NCBI GenBank assembly: GCA_016713435.1
Contig: JADJPD010000022.1
Coordinates: 62,001 to 126,000, forward strand
DNA length: 64,000 nucleotides
Origin: Gemmatimonadota bacterium
Lineage (GTDB): Bacteria; Gemmatimonadota; Gemmatimonadetes; Gemmatimonadales; GWC2-71-9
Direction of reading: 5' to 3'
Shown here: positions 62,041 through 64,000 of the stretch, piece by piece
Layout of the letters: every line of letters begins with the position of its first letter
Position numbering within the stretch: the stretch's first letter is position 1
The notes under the pieces: generated by a model
The model's database searches: none
Told to the model about the DNA's origin: nothing
The model's input: the letters and a program-made list of their open reading frames with translations, nothing else
Program-made: the position numbers and the translations under genes

Positions 62041-62387
62041 CCCGGAGGCCACCCGAGGCGGCGCCCGCCCAGCAGGTGGAGGTGGAGGTGATGCACCGAC
62101 TGCCCCGCGTCGGGCCCGGTGTTGGTGACGATGCGGTAGCCGCCCTGGTCGAGCCCCAGCTCCGTGGCCACCTCGGCCGCGAACACCAGGAGCTTGCCGA
62201 GCGCCGCCTCGCTGTCGGCGACACCGGCGGCGTCCCGCACCGCGGCGAAGTGCTTGGTGGGAATCACCAGCACGTGCACCGGCGCCTGCGGCGTCAGGTC
62301 GTGGAAGGCCACCGCGTCGGGGCTCTTCCTCACCACCTTCGCCGGGATCTCGCCCCGGGCAATCTTGCAGAAGATGCAGTCGCTCAT
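62037..62387 (-). CDS. HIT-family nucleotide-binding protein (HINT-like)
   Basis: 116 residues. N-terminal CIFCKIARGEIPAKVV, then DLTPQAPVHVLVIPTKHF and the histidine triad SVHHLHLHLLGGRRLGWPPG (His-phi-His-phi-His). This is the HINT type, purine nucleoside phosphoramidase. It overlaps rsmE and the coiled-coil gene by ATGA each. HIT genes are frequent near rsmE-prmA in bacteria. Confidence 0.95.
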   Translation of the reverse strand: MSDCIFCKIARGEIPAKVVRKSPDAVAFHDLTPQAPVHVLVIPTKHFAAVRDAAGVADSEAALGKLLVFAAEVATELGLDQGGYRIVTNTGPDAGQSVHHLHLHLLGGRRLGWPPG

Positions 62388-63094
62388 CCGTCCCCCCGGT
62401 GGCGTGCCTGCCACGCCGTGGACAAGGCGGCGAGGGCCGCCGTCTCGTAGCGCAGGATGTGCGGGCCGAGCGCCACCGGCACCCACGCGGCACTCAGGAT
62501 GCGGTCCCGTTCGGTCGCGGTAAAGCCCCCCTCGGGCCCCACCAGCACCGTCAGGGTGTCGCTCACGCCCAGCGAGGGCGCGGCGCTCCCCGCGTGGTCC
62601 GCCAGCCAGCACGCGCCCTGCGGCGCCTCCGCCAGGAACTGCTCCAGCCCCACGCACTCCGCCACCGCGCATTCCCAGGCGGCGGAGCACTGCTTGAGCG
62701 CCTCGCGGGAGCGGCGGCGCACCTTGTCGAGCGTCCCCTCGCGCACCCGCGTGGCCACGTTGGCGGTGCGGTCGGTCTCGATGGGCACGATGCGGGTGGC
62801 GCCGAGCTGCACCGCCTGCTCCGCCAGCAGCGCAAACCGCTCCCGGTCCCCGGCCCCCACGGCGAGCGTCACGGCGGGCGGCCGCGGCTCGCGGCTGACC
62901 CGGTCCACCGCCACCGAGAGCACCTTCCCCGCCCAGCGCAGCTGCCCGGTGCCGCGGCATCCCGCGCCGTCGAGCAGCATCACCGCCTCCCCCTCGCGGG
63001 CGCGGCGCACGGTGAGGTGGTGCTGCTCCTCCTCCTCGAGCGCCAGCTCCGCGCCCGCCACCAGGGTGCCCGGCGTCGCGAGGACGGTGATCAT
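62384..63094 (-). CDS. rsmE: 16S rRNA (uracil1498-N3)-methyltransferase
   Basis: 236 residues. N-terminal PUA-like domain with EQHHLTVRRAREGEAVML, then SPOUT methyltransferase: VGAGDRERFALLAEQAVQLG, IVPIETDRT, RRRSREALKQCS, LVGPEGGFTATERD and a knot-region LGPHILRYETAALAAL. Typical and complete. It is in the usual place after prmA with a 4-bp overlap. Confidence 0.95.
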   Translation of the reverse strand: MITVLATPGTLVAGAELALEEEEQHHLTVRRAREGEAVMLLDGAGCRGTGQLRWAGKVLSVAVDRVSREPRPPAVTLAVGAGDRERFALLAEQAVQLGATRIVPIETDRTANVATRVREGTLDKVRRRSREALKQCSAAWECAVAECVGLEQFLAEAPQGACWLADHAGSAAPSLGVSDTLTVLVGPEGGFTATERDRILSAAWVPVALGPHILRYETAALAALSTAWQARHRGDG

Positions 63095-63918
63095 GTCCGC
63101 TCCGCCGCCACCGCCCACCAGCCGTCGTCCGTCACCTCGGCCAGGATCTCGAAGCCGGCGGCGAGGAGCGGCGCCCGGAAATCGGTGGCCTCGCTCTTCT
63201 CCATGCCGCTGAAGATGGCGGTGCCGCCCCGCCGCGTGGCGCGGTGGATGGCCGGCAGCAGCGACACGTTCACCAGCCGCAGGATGTTCGACACCACGAT
63301 GTCCGCGGGCCCGAGCAGCGCCGTCACCGTGCCGGCGTCGGCCTCGAGGAACTCGATCATCTCGCCCACGTGATTGCGGTCGGCGTTGGCGGAGGCCACG
63401 GGAATGGCCTCCGCGTCGAGCTCCACGCCGATCACCTTCTCCGCCCCGAGCAGCGCCGCGGCGATGGCCAGGATGCCGCTCCCGGTGCCGAGGTCGATCA
63501 CCGTGTCGCCCTCCTTCACCCAGCGATCGAGCAGGGTGAGCGCCGCGCGGGTGGAGCCGTGCTCCCCGCTCCCGAACGCCGTCTCCGGGTCCATGGTGAT
63601 GACGGTCTCGCCGTCCTTCCCCTGGTACGGCACCCAGGTGGGCACCAGCGTCACCCGCCCCACCGAGCGGGGGCCGAGGCCCTCGCGCCACTTGGTGGTC
63701 CAGTCCTCCTCGGGCAGCTCGCGCCGCGTGGCCGCCAGGCCGAACTCGGCCTGGAGGGCGTCCGTCAGGCGGTCGGCGTCGCTCACCGAAAGGGCGAACG
63801 AGACCACCGTCCCGTCCGCCCGCTCCTCGATGGCCTGGCCCGTCTGCGCCACGAGCCACGCCGCGACGGCGTCCCGCCGGGCCTCGTCCGGTGCCACCTC
63901 GATGGCAAACCAGCTCAC
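63091..63918 (-). CDS. prmA: Ribosomal protein L11 methyltransferase
   Basis: 275 residues. N-terminal substrate domain (WFAIEVAPDEARRDAVAAWL), then the SAM-binding fold: TAFGSGEHGSTRAALTLLD, VIDLGTGSGILAIAAALLG, VIGVELDAEAI, PADIVVSNILRLV (the NIL loop). C-terminal GFEILAEVTDDGWWAVAA. It starts at the GTG overlapping the dnaJ stop (GTGA). Confidence 0.95.
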   Translation of the reverse strand: MSWFAIEVAPDEARRDAVAAWLVAQTGQAIEERADGTVVSFALSVSDADRLTDALQAEFGLAATRRELPEEDWTTKWREGLGPRSVGRVTLVPTWVPYQGKDGETVITMDPETAFGSGEHGSTRAALTLLDRWVKEGDTVIDLGTGSGILAIAAALLGAEKVIGVELDAEAIPVASANADRNHVGEMIEFLEADAGTVTALLGPADIVVSNILRLVNVSLLPAIHRATRRGGTAIFSGMEKSEATDFRAPLLAAGFEILAEVTDDGWWAVAAERT

Positions 63919-64000
63919 GCGCCGAGCGCCTCCTTGATGCGCGTCCAGAAGCCGCTGCCCTTGCGGGGCGGCTCGCCCTCATGGCGGGCGAGCTCGCGGA
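63915..64000 (-). CDS. dnaJ: C-terminal end of DnaJ (partial)
   Basis: Only the last 28 residues are in the window: RELARHEGEPPRKGSGFWTR and then IKEALGA plus stop. The KGxGFWxRIKEALG-like tail is typical of bacterial DnaJ ends, and dnaJ-prmA-rsmE is the classic heat-shock order. The identity rests on context as much as on sequence. The TGA overlaps the prmA GTG. Confidence 0.65.
   Translation of the reverse strand, partial: RELARHEGEPPRKGSGFWTRIKEALGA

Overview
The window is very GC-rich, roughly 70 percent by eye, gene-dense, and most of its genes lie on the minus strand. It is an ordinary chromosomal segment of a free-living, Gram-negative-type bacterium: it has lipoprotein signals, a TonB-dependent receptor with a FecI/FecR pair, type IV pilus parts and an OmpA domain. 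Gene content and style suggest Gemmatimonadota or a neighbouring phylum. That placement is inference; no 16S rRNA gene is present. I see no prophage, insertion sequence, CRISPR array or rRNA.

Layout. (1) 1-4356, minus: tyrA-aroA-cmk-rpsA. (2) 4492-8110, plus: a PilB/GspE-type ATPase fused to a receiver domain, a DivK-like response regulator, a one-TM protein and a pilin-like protein. (3) 8238-13367: PPK2 kinase, two small exported or membrane proteins, an amidinotransferase-fold enzyme, then an untrustworthy poly-G block. (4) 14043-19189: lipoprotein, ECF sigma factor, FecR and STN-type TonB receptor. (5) 19363-26031: tRNA-Leu(UAA), hybrid histidine kinase, galK, an exported beta-rich protein and an AI-2E-type permease. 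(6) 26065-42938, minus: a housekeeping series recN-nadK-dxs-ispA-xseB-xseA-folD-rny-zapA-pheT-pheS-rplT-rpmI-infC, then a metallo-beta-lactamase-fold protein and a DnaQ-like exonuclease. (7) 42935-56811, minus: arginine deiminase, rex, rsmA, an RsbV/RsbW/SpoIIE partner-switching set, pta, coaD, rsmD, recJ, a zinc-ribbon protein, dnaG and mutS2. (8) 56983-64000, minus: the end of dnaJ, prmA, rsmE, a HIT protein, a membrane coiled-coil protein, an AAA ATPase, PspA and an inner-membrane solute-binding/OmpA fusion.

The best candidate for a little-described system is region 8. It joins an ESCRT-III-like PspA, a Vps4-like AAA ATPase, a membrane coiled-coil protein and a periplasmic ligand-binding protein with a peptidoglycan-binding tail. 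All are transcribed in the direction of the dnaJ heat-shock genes, and most adjacent genes overlap by 4-8 bp. Also of interest are the PilB-receiver fusion, a transcription attenuator in front of infC with a probable CTG start, a Rex operator overlapping the rex start codon, and a pair of palindromic repeats around one membrane acyltransferase gene.

Quality warning. At least nine genes, several of them essential (dnaG, dxs, aroA, recJ), are broken by a single-base shift, and there are G runs of 78 and 21 bases. These look like sequencing or assembly errors, not real gene decay. The affected genes are given as whole loci with the shift position noted.
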